A DNA stretch of 64,000 bases from Deltaproteobacteria bacterium. Lineage in GTDB: Bacteria; Lernaellota; Lernaellaia; JACKCT01. Below, in pieces: positions 41,714 through 50,970 of this stretch; within the stretch, counting starts at the first letter, position 1, and every line of letters starts with the position of its first letter. The stretch lies in contig JAOSJX010000002.1 of the NCBI GenBank assembly GCA_027493875.1, positions 332,824 through 396,823 on the forward strand, given 5' to 3'. Position numbers and translations under genes: made by a program. The notes below the pieces were generated by a model that had not been told where the DNA came from, made no database searches, and saw only the letters and a program-made list of their open reading frames with translations.

Positions 41714-42607
41714 ATGGCCACCAAGAAAAATATCGCCCCGGTTGTCGCGATCCTCGCTTTCCTTTTCGTCGGCGTCGTCCCCGCCTTCGCCGGCGTCCCC
41801 GTGTGGGTCGGCGACTACGTCTGGTACGACGCCAACAATAATGGCCTTCAGGATGACGGGGACGACTCGGGTCTCAACGGCATCCGCGTCGATTACTACC
41901 GCGACTACGATTGCAACGGCGTCATCGACGGCTCGGACGAGTATTACGACTACGACTTCACATCCGACGACGAATTCGGCAATCCGGGTTACTACCTGAT
42001 TTCCACGGTCAGCAATTTCTGCCATGTGGCGATGCTCGACGAATCCACGATCCCGGACGGTCTTGTCCACACGACGAGCCCGATCCTCGGTTTCAGAATG
42101 CCCGATCACGATTACTGGGATGTGGATTTCGGTCTTGGCGAGACGCCTCCGCCGCCGCCGGCGGGTTTCACCTGCCCGAAGACGATCGGTTTCTGGAAAC
42201 AGCAATTCAAGGGCGGCAAGTCTTCGAAATACTCGGCGGCCGAGTTGAACGCGATCGTCGCGGAAGCGCTGACGCTCACCGATGTGTTCTCGACGTACGC
42301 CGATTTCAATTTCTTCCTGAACATTAAGGGCAACGAGGGACCGCTGGCCCGCGCGAAGCGCCAGTTCGCGGCCTTCACGCTCAATCTGGCCGCGTTCAAC
42401 CTGTCCGACAGCGTCGACTGGCAAGCCGGTCTGGACGAATCGACGCCGCTCGATTCGTCCCTGACGGATGCCGATACGGTCGGCGACGCCTTTGACGAAG
42501 TGGAATCGTTCATTCTCGCCGGGATCAATCTCGGCATCGCCAACGATCTCGCGGACGCGATCAATAACGGTCTGGGCATCGACGTCGATTGCCCCGAGGA
42601 GGATTGA
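41714..42607 (+). CDS. secreted protein with SdrD-B-like domain
   Basis: A 297-residue protein with a signal peptide (cleavage near AFAGVP). VGDYVWYDANNNGLQDDGDD and SGLNGIRVDYY open an SdrD-B/Cna-B-type beta domain with calcium-binding Asp/Asn loops (about residues 30-135). A proline hinge (PPPPPAG) precedes a helical C-terminal domain of about 150 residues, starting CPKTIGFWKQQF, that I do not recognise; CPKTIGFWKQ-type motifs recur in secreted proteins of environmental bacteria. No sorting signal or membrane anchor is seen at the end. A good promoter and a strong terminator frame it as a single-gene unit, possibly highly expressed. Confidence 0.8.
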   Translation: MATKKNIAPVVAILAFLFVGVVPAFAGVPVWVGDYVWYDANNNGLQDDGDDSGLNGIRVDYYRDYDCNGVIDGSDEYYDYDFTSDDEFGNPGYYLISTVSNFCHVAMLDESTIPDGLVHTTSPILGFRMPDHDYWDVDFGLGETPPPPPAGFTCPKTIGFWKQQFKGGKSSKYSAAELNAIVAEALTLTDVFSTYADFNFFLNIKGNEGPLARAKRQFAAFTLNLAAFNLSDSVDWQAGLDESTPLDSSLTDADTVGDAFDEVESFILAGINLGIANDLADAINNGLGIDVDCPEED

Positions 42608-42638
42608 TCGCCGACGCTCTGTCTATTCCTCTCGCGAA

Positions 42639-42672
42639 AAGGGCCCGCGCTTCGGCGCGGGCCCTTCCCTTT
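42639..42672. terminator. intrinsic terminator, probably bidirectional
   Basis: GGGCCCGCGC (42641-42650), a TTCG loop, then GCGCGGGCCC (42655-42664), with AAAA on the left and TTCCCTTT on the right. The ten-base stem with a stable tetraloop lies 30 bases after the SdrD-B-like gene and before the end of the convergent zinc-ribbon gene, so it can serve both. Confidence 0.88.
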
Positions 42673-42681
42673 GCGACGCTC

Positions 42682-42918
42682 TTATTCCGCGTGCTGAATA
42701 AAAAACATGGCCATCGCGGCTCCCATGAGCAGGAGGGCCGCGGCGATCGCGACCAAGAACACCCGAACGCGTGCCACTTGGGCCGGCGGCGCCTGGGAAG
42801 ATACCGGCGCGTCCCGCGCAACCCAGGACACCGCCGGCATTTCCGCGCCGCATCGCGGACAACGCGCCTGCGTTTCCGGAACCGCTTCGCCGCAATTCGA
42901 ACAACGCAAAACGCCCAT
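42682..42918 (-). CDS. small zinc-ribbon membrane protein
   Basis: A 78-residue protein. LRCSNCGEAVPETQARCPRC (first 24 residues) gives two CxxC pairs of a zinc ribbon. A Pro/Ala linker follows, then one membrane helix (VRVFLVAIAAALLLMGAAMA) and a short tail. Proteins with this plan are common but uncharacterised; they often sit near membrane enzymes. It lies 62 bases after the end of the TonB receptor gene on the same strand, but I see no reason to place it in the B12 operon. Confidence 0.8.
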   Translation of the reverse strand: MGVLRCSNCGEAVPETQARCPRCGAEMPAVSWVARDAPVSSQAPPAQVARVRVFLVAIAAALLLMGAAMAMFFIQHAE

Positions 42919-42979
42919 CGCGTCCTCCCGGAGATTTCCTTTCGATCAGAGGACCACAATTCGCGGCCCGTATCAACGG

Positions 42980-44900
42980 TCAGAAAGCCGCCTCCGCGGT
43001 GATGAAAATCGCGCGTCCCGGCAGCGGAAACCCGCGGACGTCCACCGCTTGCTCGTCGCTGAGGTTCTTGATTTCAAACCCGACGCTGAAAACGTCGTCG
43101 GGCCGCGTGACGAGCCCGGCGTTCCAGAGACGCCGCTCGGGTAGGAGCTTCGTGTTCGCCGCGGTCACGTAGTTTCCGCCGACGTAGTGGTGCTCGACAA
43201 ACGGCGTGAAATAACGCCAGTGCCCTTCCGCGCGGCCGAACGCCGTATGACGCGGCCGCCCGGGAATCTGCCGGCCGTTGCGATTGGCGTCGTCGGTCGT
43301 GTCGATCGCGTAGGTCAGTGTATACGCGCCGGCCAGCGAAAAATATTCGACGGGCTCCAACCGCCCGCTCGCTTCATACCCTTCCAACCGAGCCTCGCCG
43401 ATATTTACGGGCCGGTAACGGAATCCCGAGATCAGGACGTATTCGATCAGATCGTCCACGTCGCTGCGGAAGTAGGCGTTCTCGAAAAAGAGAAACGGCG
43501 CGCGCAGTTGGAAACCGGCATCGCCCGTTGTAGCCCGCTCCGGTTTGAGGTCGGGATTGCCCTCGACGAATCCCTGGTTGAAGTAGAGTTCCGTAAAGCT
43601 CGGCGCGCGGAACGATCGGCCGATATTGCCTTTGAGTGTCAGCCAGCGCCACGGCGATACGGCGGCGCCGAATTTCGGGCTCCACTGCGACCCGACGTCT
43701 TCCACCGCGTCGTAACGCACCGCCGGCACGAACGTGAGCGCATCGCCGATAAAGAAAACTTGATCGCGCAGCGCCGCCGCCCAGGTGGTCCGCGACGGAT
43801 CGTCGAACGCCTCGTCGCGGAGTATCTCTTGGCGCCATTGCCCCGACGCCGTCACGACCTGGTGCGTGCCGAGGGTGAGACGCAGGCTTTGCTCGGCCTC
43901 GGGGGCGAATTCGTCCTGCGTTGAACGAAGCGGCACGCCCGTTTGTTCGCCGCGGTTATCGAGATAACGCGTGTGCCGGTAACGGTGCGCGACCTGCGTT
44001 CGCAGGTCCAGAACGGGCACGGGCCAACCGGTCACGGCGAGGGACGCGGTCGTCGCGTTGCGCAGTTCTTTCTCATGCACGTTGGGCGACGGAAACGTCA
44101 CCATCCCGGGGACGCCGCGGTCCGCGGAAAAAAAATTCGTTTTGAACGCTCACCTCCGCGCGTTCTCCCAAAGCGCGATAGGCCTTGGCGAGCACACCGC
44201 GGTTATCGGTCTCGTTGTTCTCCCGAAGGTCGATGTAGTCGTCGTTCCCGTTGAACTCCGTGCCGTTATTGTTCTCAAAAAGAAAATCGCCGTCCGAGTG
44301 CAGGTAACTGCCCGAAACGAGATATCCCCATTTTTCGAAACCCTCGGAACGCGTCGCCGCCGTTTGCAACGTGTTGAACGAGCCGTAGGTCAAGCGCGCG
44401 TCGTTGCGCGCTTCGCCCGCCGGTCTTTTGGTGACGATGTTGACGACGCCGCCCATCGCGCCGTCGCCGTAGAACGCGGAGTCGCCGCCGCGGATGACCT
44501 CGATGCGTTCTATCTGCGACGGGGGAATGGTCGAGAGATCGACGCCGCCGCCCGCGCTGGGATTGATGCGGATGCCGTCCACGAGCACGACGACCTGATC
44601 CGCGCCCGATCCGCGGATGGAGACGGTGGACAGGCGGCCGAGGCCGCCGAAATCGCGCACCGTCACGCCCGCCGCCTGCGACAACGCTTCCTCGGTGGTG
44701 ACAAAGCGGCCGGCGAAGCGGTCCATTTCGATCGTTTCGACAAAGACCGGCGGATCGTCCAGCGACTCGTTGACGCGGCGAGCGCTCACGGTCACTTCAT
44801 CGAGGGTCCCGGCGTTCTCGTCTTCGTCCCGCGCCGCCGCGGACAAGGCGAACGCCAACACCACCGCCACGACGGCGGCGGAGGTTGCGGGCCGTTTCAT
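42980..44900 (-). CDS. TonB-dependent outer-membrane receptor, BtuB-like (one frameshift)
   Basis: After a signal peptide, TLDEVTVSARR is a TonB box-like start. The plug domain has GVTVRDFGGLGRLSTVSIRG, VVVLVDGIRINP and IERIEVIRGGDSAFYGDGAM followed by GGVVNIVTK. Barrel strands continue in a second frame after a change near 44130, through SFRAPSFTELYF and NPDLKPERA to a C-terminal Phe (ITAEAAF). The joined length, about 640 residues, fits BtuB. It is the last gene of an operon headed by a cobalamin riboswitch, so uptake of cobalamin or related corrinoids is the best assignment. Its start overlaps the upstream stop (ATGA at 44897-44900). Confidence 0.9.
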
Positions 44901-46051
44901 CGAATGAAGCTCAGCGTATCGGGACCGTCGTTGACGGTGAACGAGCCGACGATTTCCGCGCCGTTTTCGAGATCGAGAACGAACAGCCCGTCGCCGTTAA
45001 ATTCGGACACGTAGAGAAATCCGTTGCCGTCCGCCGCGACCGCCGAGGCGTAGGACAAGCCGTCGTCCGTGGGCAGATCGATTTCGGGAAGAACGTCATT
45101 GGCGGACGGATCGAAGCGCAGCAGCGAGCCGCGGCGCGCGTTCGCGAGGTAGGCGATGCCGTCCGAGGCGACGGTCATTTCGGCCGGCGACCCACCGGTT
45201 TCGATCACGGCCTCCACCGTCCCGCCCGCCGGATCGACGCGTTCGACCTTGCCGTTACCGACGAAACCCTCATCGTAGTCGCCGAGCGACAGCACGTAGA
45301 GACGGTCCGCCGCGCGGTCGAGAAACATCCCGGCGGCGTCGCGTCCTTCGAGTTCGATGACCCGCGTCACCACGTTTTCGTCCGGATCGATCACGGCGAG
45401 CAGACCGGGGCCGCCGGCGGTGTGCGCTCCGCCGAGGTTGGACAGTGCGACAAACAATTTGCCGCCGGCGATTTCGGCGCTGCCCGGGCGCGCCCACGTT
45501 TCGCCGCCGTCGCTCGGCAGTTCGTCCCCCGCCGGCAGCGGAATGACGGCGAGCGGTTCCCCGGCGTCGTCGCCGGGATCGATCACGCGCACGTCGTTCG
45601 ACTGGAACGCGGGCAGATAGGCGCGGCTCGCGCTGCGGAACGCGATCTCCAGAGGATTCGATCCCGCTCCGACGCCGATTTCCGTCTCGATATCGAGGTC
45701 GTCGAGCGCGTATTCGATCACGGAGTGCGACAGCGAGCACACGGCGAAAAGCTTGCCGTAGGCGACTTCGGTTTCGCTGATCGACGGCCCGGTGAGCTGC
45801 ACGTCATTGGCGAGCGAAAATTCCCCGGGCCCGTTGATGGTGAGCACGGAGAGCGTTTCGGAAACGCCGCCGCCGATGATGAGATAGTAGGGATACTCCC
45901 AGGGCTCGGTGACGTCATCGTTATCGGCGCCGTCGTTTTCGTCGTCATGCGGCGTGATGTCGGGCGCGTCGCCTTCTTCTTCTTCCAAGTCGCCGCACGC
46001 CAAAGCCATCACCGCCATCCCGATCAGCAGCGCGGCCAGCGCGGATTTCAT
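44897..46051 (-). CDS. lipoprotein with YncE/BtuG-like beta-propeller
   Basis: Signal peptide with a MALACG lipobox, a short acidic linker, then about 330 residues of beta-propeller repeats: SETEVAYGKLFAVCSLSHSV, AYLPAFQSNDVRVIDPG, GKLFVALSNLGG, LLAVIDPDENVVTRVIELEG, IAYLANARRGSLLRFD and LYVSEFNGDGLFVLDLENG. YncE-type seven-bladed propellers have this pattern. In Bacteroides, the surface lipoprotein BtuG is such a propeller; it binds B12 tightly and hands it to BtuB. The riboswitch, the 4-base overlaps on both sides and the adjacent BtuB-like gene support the same role here. The protein is intact at 384 residues. Confidence 0.82.
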   Translation of the reverse strand: MKSALAALLIGMAVMALACGDLEEEEGDAPDITPHDDENDGADNDDVTEPWEYPYYLIIGGGVSETLSVLTINGPGEFSLANDVQLTGPSISETEVAYGKLFAVCSLSHSVIEYALDDLDIETEIGVGAGSNPLEIAFRSASRAYLPAFQSNDVRVIDPGDDAGEPLAVIPLPAGDELPSDGGETWARPGSAEIAGGKLFVALSNLGGAHTAGGPGLLAVIDPDENVVTRVIELEGRDAAGMFLDRAADRLYVLSLGDYDEGFVGNGKVERVDPAGGTVEAVIETGGSPAEMTVASDGIAYLANARRGSLLRFDPSANDVLPEIDLPTDDGLSYASAVAADGNGFLYVSEFNGDGLFVLDLENGAEIVGSFTVNDGPDTLSFIR

Positions 46052-46947
46052 GTCGGATCTCCCGCGTGGATCACCGCCACGGCGTCCAGGTCGAAGCCGC
46101 AGCTCGGCGCCATGGCGGCGATGTGATTGCCCCAGTCGTCGATCGCGTCGCCGTTGTCGTCGAGGATGCCCGACCCCGGCACCTCGTCATCGTCGCCCGC
46201 GTCGGTCAGGCGGATATAGGACGCGCTCGCCAATCCCACGTCGGCGAGATCGAAGGGATCGCCGCCCGCGACGTCCGGATCGCGCGGGTCGATGCCCTTC
46301 GCCGGATTCGCCGAGACGGGATGGATGCCGGCAAGCCCGGCGAAGTTATCCGGCACGCCCCAGGGATAAGTTCCCGCGCCGTCCGGATCGTAATCGTTGG
46401 GAAAGCGATACCACGTCACGCCGTCGTCGCTCACTTCGACGGTCGCCGCCTCCGTAAACACGTGAACGCCGTCGCCCGCCACGTAAAACGGATTTTCGAA
46501 CACGATGAAATCGGGTCCGTCCCCGTCGACGATTTCGTAGCCGGTCCGCACGACGATCCAACCGCCGATGCCCAGGCCGAGCATCTCGTCCTCGCTTTGC
46601 TGCGGCGCGAAGTCTCCTTTTCCCGCGGGCGGGCCGAGCACGTTGTCCGGAAAGCCGTCCTGACCGAAACCGGCCAACGGACCGTATTCGACGTCGATCA
46701 CTTCCACGGCGAAGGCCAACGGATCGACCTCGAGCGGATCGGCGGTGTCGTCGTCGCCGAGGTCGTCGTCCTCATTCACGTCGTCATCGCCGTCGTCACT
46801 GTCATCGTCGGACGCGTCGTCGTCATCGACGGCGGGAACGGAGTCGTCCTCCGAGGCGGCGTCGTCCCCGCCGTCATCCGAACCGCCGCAAGCGGCCATC
46901 GAGAAGAACAGCAGGGCGAGCACCGCCCCGTACAAGGGAAAACGCAT
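46048..46947 (-). CDS. Asp-rich-linker lipoprotein of the riboswitch operon, cell-surface type
   Basis: A signal peptide ends in MAACGG and is followed by about 50 Asp/Ser-rich residues. The folded part (about 215 residues) has VIDVEYGPLAGFGQDGFP, NVLGPPAGKGDF, GWIVVRTGYEIVDGDGPDF, IVFENPFYVAGDGV and a C-terminal GFDLDAVAVIHA. This 'VFENPF' type of surface protein has a jelly-roll-like pattern and, in my knowledge, recurs beside TonB receptors; no function is proven. It overlaps the downstream propeller gene by four bases and is 11 bases behind the upstream one, so it is part of the same transcript. A direct or accessory role in binding corrinoid at the surface is inference. Confidence 0.75.
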   Translation of the reverse strand: MRFPLYGAVLALLFFSMAACGGSDDGGDDAASEDDSVPAVDDDDASDDDSDDGDDDVNEDDDLGDDDTADPLEVDPLAFAVEVIDVEYGPLAGFGQDGFPDNVLGPPAGKGDFAPQQSEDEMLGLGIGGWIVVRTGYEIVDGDGPDFIVFENPFYVAGDGVHVFTEAATVEVSDDGVTWYRFPNDYDPDGAGTYPWGVPDNFAGLAGIHPVSANPAKGIDPRDPDVAGGDPFDLADVGLASASYIRLTDAGDDDEVPGSGILDDNGDAIDDWGNHIAAMAPSCGFDLDAVAVIHAGDPT

Positions 46948-46958
46948 TGACCGGCCCC

Positions 46959-48419
46959 CTATTCCGCCCACACGGCGAGCGACGACACGTTGGACGCGCC
47001 CACCGACCCGACGGTTTCGAGCGCGAACGGATCGATGGACCAGATCTTGGCGCCGTCCCACGCGCCGGCCAGGACGAGACCGGTGAACGGGTCCACCGCG
47101 ACCGTGGCGACCCAGAACGCGTCCGTAAGCGCGACGGACGGCCCGGCGTCCAACGTCACGGTATCGAACGTCATGACGCTACCGGAGAAGTTGTCCGCGA
47201 CGAACGCCGTGCGGTTCGGGTGAATGACCATCGAGCCGGGCGCGGAGCCGAGGTCCACGCCGTCCACGACCGTGTCGTTCGACAAGTCGATCACGTCCAC
47301 GTACCCGAACTCGTCGGAATAGTTTCCCGTGCAGACCACAAACAGGAAGTTTCCGTCCAAGGACGGCACGAGGCTCGTGGGGTTGACCTGCGAAAGATCG
47401 ACGGTGTCCACCGACGCGTCGGTCGAAAAATCGACGACGGCCAGAACGCCGGGATCGGCGTACGAGAACGTCCCGCTGTCGTATCCGCTGCACGCGACGT
47501 ACACCTTGTCCCCGATCGCCTTTACGTCGGTCGGCACGCAGTCGGCCGGCAGGTCGACGAGTTCCGCGTCACCGGTCGAGAGATCGAGCGCCGCGAGGTT
47601 GTCCGAAAGATTGCCGGTGATGTACGCGACGCCGTTAGGGATATCGACGGCCCACGGATTATCGAGGTCCGCCACGGTCATCGTGCTGGTTTCCTTCGTC
47701 GAGAGATCGACGACAACCAGACCTTCCGTGCCGACGGTGCCGGGCGCGAAGTCGCCGGACTCGACGACATACGCCACGCCGTCCACAATCGCCAGCCCCG
47801 CGGGCACGTCGGCAACCGCGTCCTTCGCGGCCAGGTAGTCATCCGCGGCGGTGCCGCCGTCGACGTCGTAAGCGCCGAGCGTCGCGCCGATCCCGTCGTA
47901 ATAGAACACGTACGCGCCGACCGTGACCGACGCCGTCGCGGACAGATCGCCAAGTGTGACCGTCACGTCCGCCTCGCCGTGAGAAAAACCGATCGCCCGG
48001 CCCGCGTTGTCAACGAAAACAACGTCGGGATTCGACGAGCTGAACACGAAAGGAAGATCGGTCGCCGTGTCATCGTTGTCGTAATGCGCGGTGGCGATAA
48101 ACGTGCGCATCACGCCGGTCGGAATCCATCGCTCTTCGGGATCGATCGAGAGGCTCACGATTTCCGCGTCGTCGTCCCCGGTGTCGTCATCCGCGCCGGT
48201 ATCGTCGTCGTCAACGACGTCGTCATCGTCGGCCGCGGTATCGTCGTCCGCGGCTTCGTCCGTGTCGTCGTCGACGGCCGGCAGATCGCCGAGATCGTTC
48301 TCGTCCCCCGCGTGATCGTCCTCCTCGTTGCAGGTGCAAGCGGGAGCGACGGCGAGAACCGCGAAAAGAAGCGCCAAGAAAAGAGCTGCCCGAAGAAGCC
48401 TGCCGCGCCGTGCGTCCAT
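46959..48419 (-). CDS. Asp-rich-linker lipoprotein with Ig-like (Big2) and beta-propeller domains
   Basis: First gene after the riboswitch. Signal peptide with APACTC lipobox, an Asp/Thr linker of about 60 residues, then a bacterial Ig-like domain (SLSIDPEERWIPTGVMRTF to DLSATASVTVG). A beta-propeller of about 300 residues follows, with repeats such as GVAYVVESGDFAPG, NGVAYITGNLSDNLAALDLS, DKVYVACSGYDSG, FLFVVCTGNYSDEFGYVDVI and RTAFVADNFSGSVMTFD. An AGGAGG box lies seven bases before the ATG at 48419. It is a second candidate BtuG-like corrinoid binder in the operon. The protein is 486 residues and intact. Confidence 0.82.
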   Translation of the reverse strand: MDARRGRLLRAALFLALLFAVLAVAPACTCNEEDDHAGDENDLGDLPAVDDDTDEAADDDTAADDDDVVDDDDTGADDDTGDDDAEIVSLSIDPEERWIPTGVMRTFIATAHYDNDDTATDLPFVFSSSNPDVVFVDNAGRAIGFSHGEADVTVTLGDLSATASVTVGAYVFYYDGIGATLGAYDVDGGTAADDYLAAKDAVADVPAGLAIVDGVAYVVESGDFAPGTVGTEGLVVVDLSTKETSTMTVADLDNPWAVDIPNGVAYITGNLSDNLAALDLSTGDAELVDLPADCVPTDVKAIGDKVYVACSGYDSGTFSYADPGVLAVVDFSTDASVDTVDLSQVNPTSLVPSLDGNFLFVVCTGNYSDEFGYVDVIDLSNDTVVDGVDLGSAPGSMVIHPNRTAFVADNFSGSVMTFDTVTLDAGPSVALTDAFWVATVAVDPFTGLVLAGAWDGAKIWSIDPFALETVGSVGASNVSSLAVWAE

Positions 48420-48479
48420 GATGGACCTCCTTTCAATCAAGGCGTGAAAGCAGGCTCGACGGTGAGGAGGGGTTTTGAA

Positions 48480-48516
48480 GAAACAAAATAAGCCCCCTTC
48501 CGGCCGGAAGGGGGCT
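48480..48516 (-). terminator. intrinsic terminator forming the riboswitch expression platform
   Basis: AGCCCCCTTCCGG pairs with CCGGAAGGGGGCT as a perfect 26-base palindrome (48491-48516), followed on the minus strand by TTATTTTGTTTC. It lies between the aptamer and the first start codon (48419), where a transcription attenuator would be. Confidence 0.85.
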
Positions 48517-48519
48517 GAC

Positions 48520-48680
48520 CTGTTCCTACGAAGCAAATCCGCCCCTTCTACCGAAGAGCGATACGATTTGCGCTGGGATCAGTATCCTGGCTTAGGGCCG
48601 CCGGCCCATCACAGTAGCAGGACTGCGCCGGATTTTCACCGGACTTTCCTGGACTCCCAGCCTCATCGACTGTCGCTCCC
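48520..48680 (-). promoter_or_regulatory. cobalamin (B12) riboswitch
   Basis: Read on the minus strand, the conserved aptamer elements are in order: GGGAGTCCAGGAAAGTCCGG, GGTGAAAATCCGGCGCAG, CCTGCTACTGTGA, and AAGCCAGGATACTGATCCCA with the closing stems. These match the AdoCbl-type riboswitch core (GGTGAAAxTCCxxxGCxGxCCCGCxACTGTGA and AGCCxGGAxACC). With the terminator just downstream it should switch the operon off when cobalamin is plentiful. A TTGACC (48704-48709) 17 bases before a weak -10 suggests the promoter. Confidence 0.93.
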
Positions 48681-48769
48681 CCGTAACACAAGGGCGACGC
48701 GGCGGTCAAGGAGAAAATGCCTCGTGGACGGCGAGGCTCTCAAAAGCGAGGCAAACCCTTTCGCGCGTT

Positions 48770-50012
48770 TCACGGCCTGCTGATATTCCGTTCGCGCAGC
48801 CAGATTTCCACCTGGTCGAAAACCGCCTGGCTCTGAATCATTTGAAGATGAAAGGTCCACGCGGCGATCTTGTTGATCGGATCGGAGCAGTCGTTGCGGG
48901 ACGTTTGATTCAGGCACGCGCTGGTATTCGGATATACGACTTCGTCGAGGCCCGCCCACATGGCATGCCATGCGATTTCGCCGCCGTCCTCGATTCCAAA
49001 CGGGGTCTCGTCCACATCCTCGACGCTCGGCTCGCCGTTTAAGAGAAATTGAATGTTGTTTTCGGAATCGCCGTCGCCGGCGTAGGCGGGGCACAACTCG
49101 GCGGACGATTCGGAAAAAGGCGCGAACAGGCAGGCGGCGTTGTTGCCGTGATTTGTTCCCGCCAGCGAAACGTAGTCGCGGATTTTCGTTTCGCCGCCGA
49201 GAAATTTGATGTACCACCGGCCGGCCCACGCGCCCATGCTGTGCGCCACCATATCGACTTTCCCGGTTCCCGTGTCCGCCAGGACGGCGTCGACGAACGC
49301 GGGCAATTCCTGCGCGCTGTCGATGCTGCTCTGATCGGCGTCGCTGAAACTGATCGCGCGGAGGAACTCTTCCGGGATAACCGAGGTTTATAAAGCGGTT
49401 TTTCATCGTGTTGAAGTCGTTCGCCTCGCCGCCAAGACCGTGAACGAAGACGATCGGATCTTCGTCGAACAGATATTCGAACGCGCCGGCGAGCGTCGCC
49501 TCCTCGTCGCCGAGCGCAACGCGGACATCGCGCAAGCCGCGTTCGGCGAGCGGTACGGCGGGGAAAACGGCCATCGCTTCCGTTGACGAAATAACCTCCA
49601 CGCTCAGCGCGGGAGCGTCTCCAACGAAAATGCCGAGCCCCGCCCCGAACCCTCCGCCGTAGAGCGTGACCGCCGTGTCAACGGACGCGCCGCCCGAGGA
49701 GGGATCCACGTCGTCCAGGACGAGAGGACTCGGCGCCGTGTCGTCATCGGCGTCATCGTCCCCATCGTCGTCTTCTTGATCGTCGTCGCCCACGTCGTCG
49801 TCGAAGACATCGTCATCCGAAAAACCGTCGTCGTCGAAATCGTCGTCGACGGCGTCGTCATCGGCGACGGTATCGTCGTCACTCGTATTCGTATCGTCGT
49901 CGGCGACCGCACCGGGGCCGGACGCATCATCGTCGTCATCGCCGCAACCGCATGCGATCAAGGAATTCGCGGCCAGACAAAAAAATGCGGTGAACGCCAC
50001 GAGATAACGCAT
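48770..50012 (-). CDS. Asp-rich-linker lipoprotein with IPT/TIG and lipase-like alpha/beta-hydrolase domains (one frameshift)
   Basis: Signal peptide ending in LIACGC, an Asp-rich linker of about 65 residues, then an IPT/TIG-like beta domain (LDDVDPSSGGASVDTAVTLYG). The hydrolase domain has DPIVFVHGLGGEANDF (oxyanion region), and after a frame change near 49375, KVDMVAHSMGAWAGRWYI with the Ser nucleophile in AHSMG, and SLAGTNHG. A late His lies in IAAWTFHLQM. This is the pattern of triacylglycerol lipases/esterases (lipase class 2 or PGAP1-like). The joined length is about 414 residues. The gene ends shortly before the riboswitch promoter. Confidence 0.8.
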
Positions 50013-50103
50013 GCCCGCCTCCAGGTCTACCGCTATTATCTCAGAAGTCCGTCCGAAGAAAAAGATACCGCCGCCGGATTTCGAGCGAAGCGAAAAACCG
50101 AGG

Positions 50104-50948
50104 TCACCGGCCAGCCGGCACGCCGACCCAGACGTTGTCGACGCCCAGCCATCCGGGCGGGGTTGCCGTTACCCGTTGAAACCAGATCGAAGCGGCGTCG
50201 TCCCTTTCGTTCATGAAGGGAATCCCCGCGCCGCACTCCAGACCGTCGACGGCCGTCGTCGAGGAATGCGTCGCGAAGTCCAACCACACCTCGACGGCAT
50301 GCCAGGCGTTCGGCGTGGCATACGGACAAGGCGAGGATTGGTAACTCCCGGGGCCGGTGTAATTGTAGTCGATCGCAAACACACCGTCCGACGAGGACCA
50401 CGAAAGCTGGTACACCATCGCCGTTTCGGAGATCGTCGGTTCGGAAAACGCGTAAATCTCGACGGCCGCGCCGATATTTCCGTCGGTCCACAAGTCGAAG
50501 GCCGCGTAGAACGAATCGGCCGCGGTTTTCTCAAAAAGGCGCGCATGAGGGTCGGATCGGGCGCCGCGGTATCTTTGGTGAGAAACGCGAACTGACCTTC
50601 CTGTTTTACCGGAAACGCGTCAGTGACGACGATATCGCCGTCGTCCGTGAAAATCTGCCAGGTGGGGACCGGCGGTTGGTCCGCGACATATTGCTCGAAA
50701 TCGTCGGAAAAAATTTCTTCCAGCCCCGTGTCGTCGTCGCCGGTGTCATCGTCGGACGCATCGTCGTCAACGTCGTCATCGTCGTCATCATCGGCGCCGG
50801 TGGTGTCGTCGTCGGAATCGTCGTCGGATGGCGCTCCGTCGTCATCGCCTTCGTCATCGTCGTCATCGTCGCCGCCGCAGGAGCAGGATGGGGTCAGCCA
50901 CAACGCCGCGGCCAGACACAGCACCAGCACCATTGCTCGCAAACGCAT
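50104..50948 (-). CDS. Asp-rich-linker lipoprotein of unknown function (one frameshift)
   Basis: A signal peptide with LTPSCSCGG is followed by about 50 residues of Asp with Thr/Ser. The folded part begins IFSDDFEQYVADQPPVPTWQ and continues, after a frame change near 50520, with YAAFDLWTDGN, VYQLSWSSSDGVFAIDYN and NAWHAVEVWLDFATHS. The pattern resembles a concanavalin-like jelly-roll, as found in LamG-type or DUF1080-like sugar-binding proteins. No catalytic motif is recognised. An IS630 element ends 21 bases upstream of the start codon, so its native promoter has probably been displaced. Confidence 0.68.
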
Positions 50949-50970
50949 CGCGACCTCCCTTGGATCTCTA

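Noticed and set aside
46947..48491. 514-residue plus-strand ORF opposite the first propeller lipoprotein
   Set aside because: The minus strand has signal peptide, lipobox, ribosome site and riboswitch; the plus frame is a high-GC shadow.
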